Part shown: positions 52,567 through 53,075 of the stretch, piece after piece
Numbering within the stretch: position 1 is the stretch's first letter
Layout of the letters: each line of letters begins with the position of its first letter
IMG/VR virus record: IMGVR_UViG_3300042350_002696
Span: 1 to 53,075 of that record
Length of the DNA stretch: 53,075 nt
Reading direction: 5' to 3' (one strand)
Source of the DNA: a virus
Notes under the pieces: model-generated
Told to the model about the DNA's origin: nothing
Seen by the model: the letters and a program-made list of their open reading frames with translations, nothing else
Database searches by the model: none
Position numbers and translations under genes: made by a program

Positions 52567-53075
52567 TTATGCGTCCTTGAAGCCGTCGTCTTCTTTCTTT
52601 GAAGCTCTTGCGGTAATGTCAAGTGGTTTATTAATGATATTCTTATCGCCAGGGGCTTTGTATGGAGCAGTTGGACCAGACTTACGCATTGCATCATAAG
52701 ACTTTTTATCGATCTTTGGCTCGTTTACGAAATCAGGCATAGGAGTCGTGCGAGCAAGCTCTTTCTTTGCACTCGGAGAAAGACCTTCACCGCGTGGAGA
52801 AGCTACACCTGGACGACCGCTAATTGATGCAGTTGCTGCTTCAGTTTGTACTGATTCTTTCTTCATATCCCAAGGAGCTTTTGCTAGGCTGACTTTATCC
52901 TTAGGCTTAGCCTTAGCAGAACCAAGAGCAGCTTTAATCTCTTTTGGGGTTAGCTTCTTTTCATCAAGATCTGCTTCTTCTTTTGTAAGTCTATCGGTAG
53001 CTTTAGCAATACCCGACATACGATTACCCATTCTTTTTCTAGCACGATCGGTTTCAGAATCGTTCTTATTCGCTA
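52567..53075 (-). CDS. Uncharacterised phage protein, 5' end cut by window edge
   Basis: At least 169 codons; the frame stays open to the window edge (residues before the internal ATG at 53031 read NDSETDRARKR). Lys/Ala/Pro-rich and probably disordered (KLTPKEIKAALGSAKAKPK). Possibly a neck or head-associated protein by place in T4-like genomes, but unproven. Partial. Confidence 0.65.
   Translation of the reverse strand, partial: ANKNDSETDRARKRMGNRMSGIAKATDRLTKEEADLDEKKLTPKEIKAALGSAKAKPKDKVSLAKAPWDMKKESVQTEAATASISGRPGVASPRGEGLSPSAKKELARTTPMPDFVNEPKIDKKSYDAMRKSGPTAPYKAPGDKNIINKPLDITARASKKEDDGFKDA

Overview
The window looks like about 53 kb from the genome of a T4-like myovirus. It carries a two-subunit T4-type DNA topoisomerase (gp52, and a fused gp39/gp60-type large subunit), T4-type RNase H, NrdA/NrdB, PhoH, a spanin pair and T4 late-promoter octamers (TATAAATA). 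Almost everything is read from the minus strand; only 12562-13267 and 29475-29972 are on the plus strand. Marine relatives are likely from the gene set (PhoH, 2OG oxygenase, SpeD-like protein, SGNH hydrolase). The host is probably an alphaproteobacterium. The phage tmRNA has the circularly permuted, two-piece layout typical of that class, and its tRNA-His has A73, a G1:U72 pair and no encoded G-1, as in that class.

Layout. (1) 57-6150: a curli-type (type VIII) secretion operon with csgF, csgG, a curlin-repeat protein, a FecR-domain protein and a large curlin/discoidin-like adhesin, followed by two small membrane proteins and a beta-barrel-like protein. (2) 6165-6804: a permuted tmRNA gene whose intervening sequence encodes an HNH endonuclease. 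(3) 6815-11602: a surface-sugar module with metal-type KdsA, a cupin, an SDR, a radical SAM enzyme and a heptosyltransferase-like protein. (4) 11619-21400: the first tRNA archipelago, 21 tRNAs mixed with small genes, homing endonucleases and several non-coding segments that fold by eye into long-stem structures. One of these (18295-18489) looks like a circularly permuted tRNA. (5) 21399-26583: metalloproteases and the topoisomerase genes. (6) 26649-30820: the second tRNA archipelago, 17 tRNAs. (7) 30828-41981: a tightly overlapping, partly AT-rich glycan operon with an aminotransferase, six or more glycosyltransferases, two sulfotransferases, methyltransferases and a second radical SAM plus heptosyltransferase-like pair. 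(8) 42047-53075: nucleotide and nucleic-acid metabolism (PhoH, RNase H, RNR) plus spanins.

The 38 tRNAs cover every amino acid except cysteine and include an initiator-like tRNA and a CTA (amber-reading) anticodon. With the tmRNA, the phage brings most of a decoding and ribosome-rescue kit. Transcription seems to use many separate minus-strand sigma-70-like promoters with 17-bp spacing. Their -35 box is mostly TTGACA left of about 30 kb and TTTACA to the right. T4-type late octamers are also present, several directly in front of structured RNAs. A boxA-like antitermination sequence follows the promoter of one tRNA operon.

All calls are from reading the sequence and translated frames. No database or folding program was run; RNA structures are pairings found by eye.
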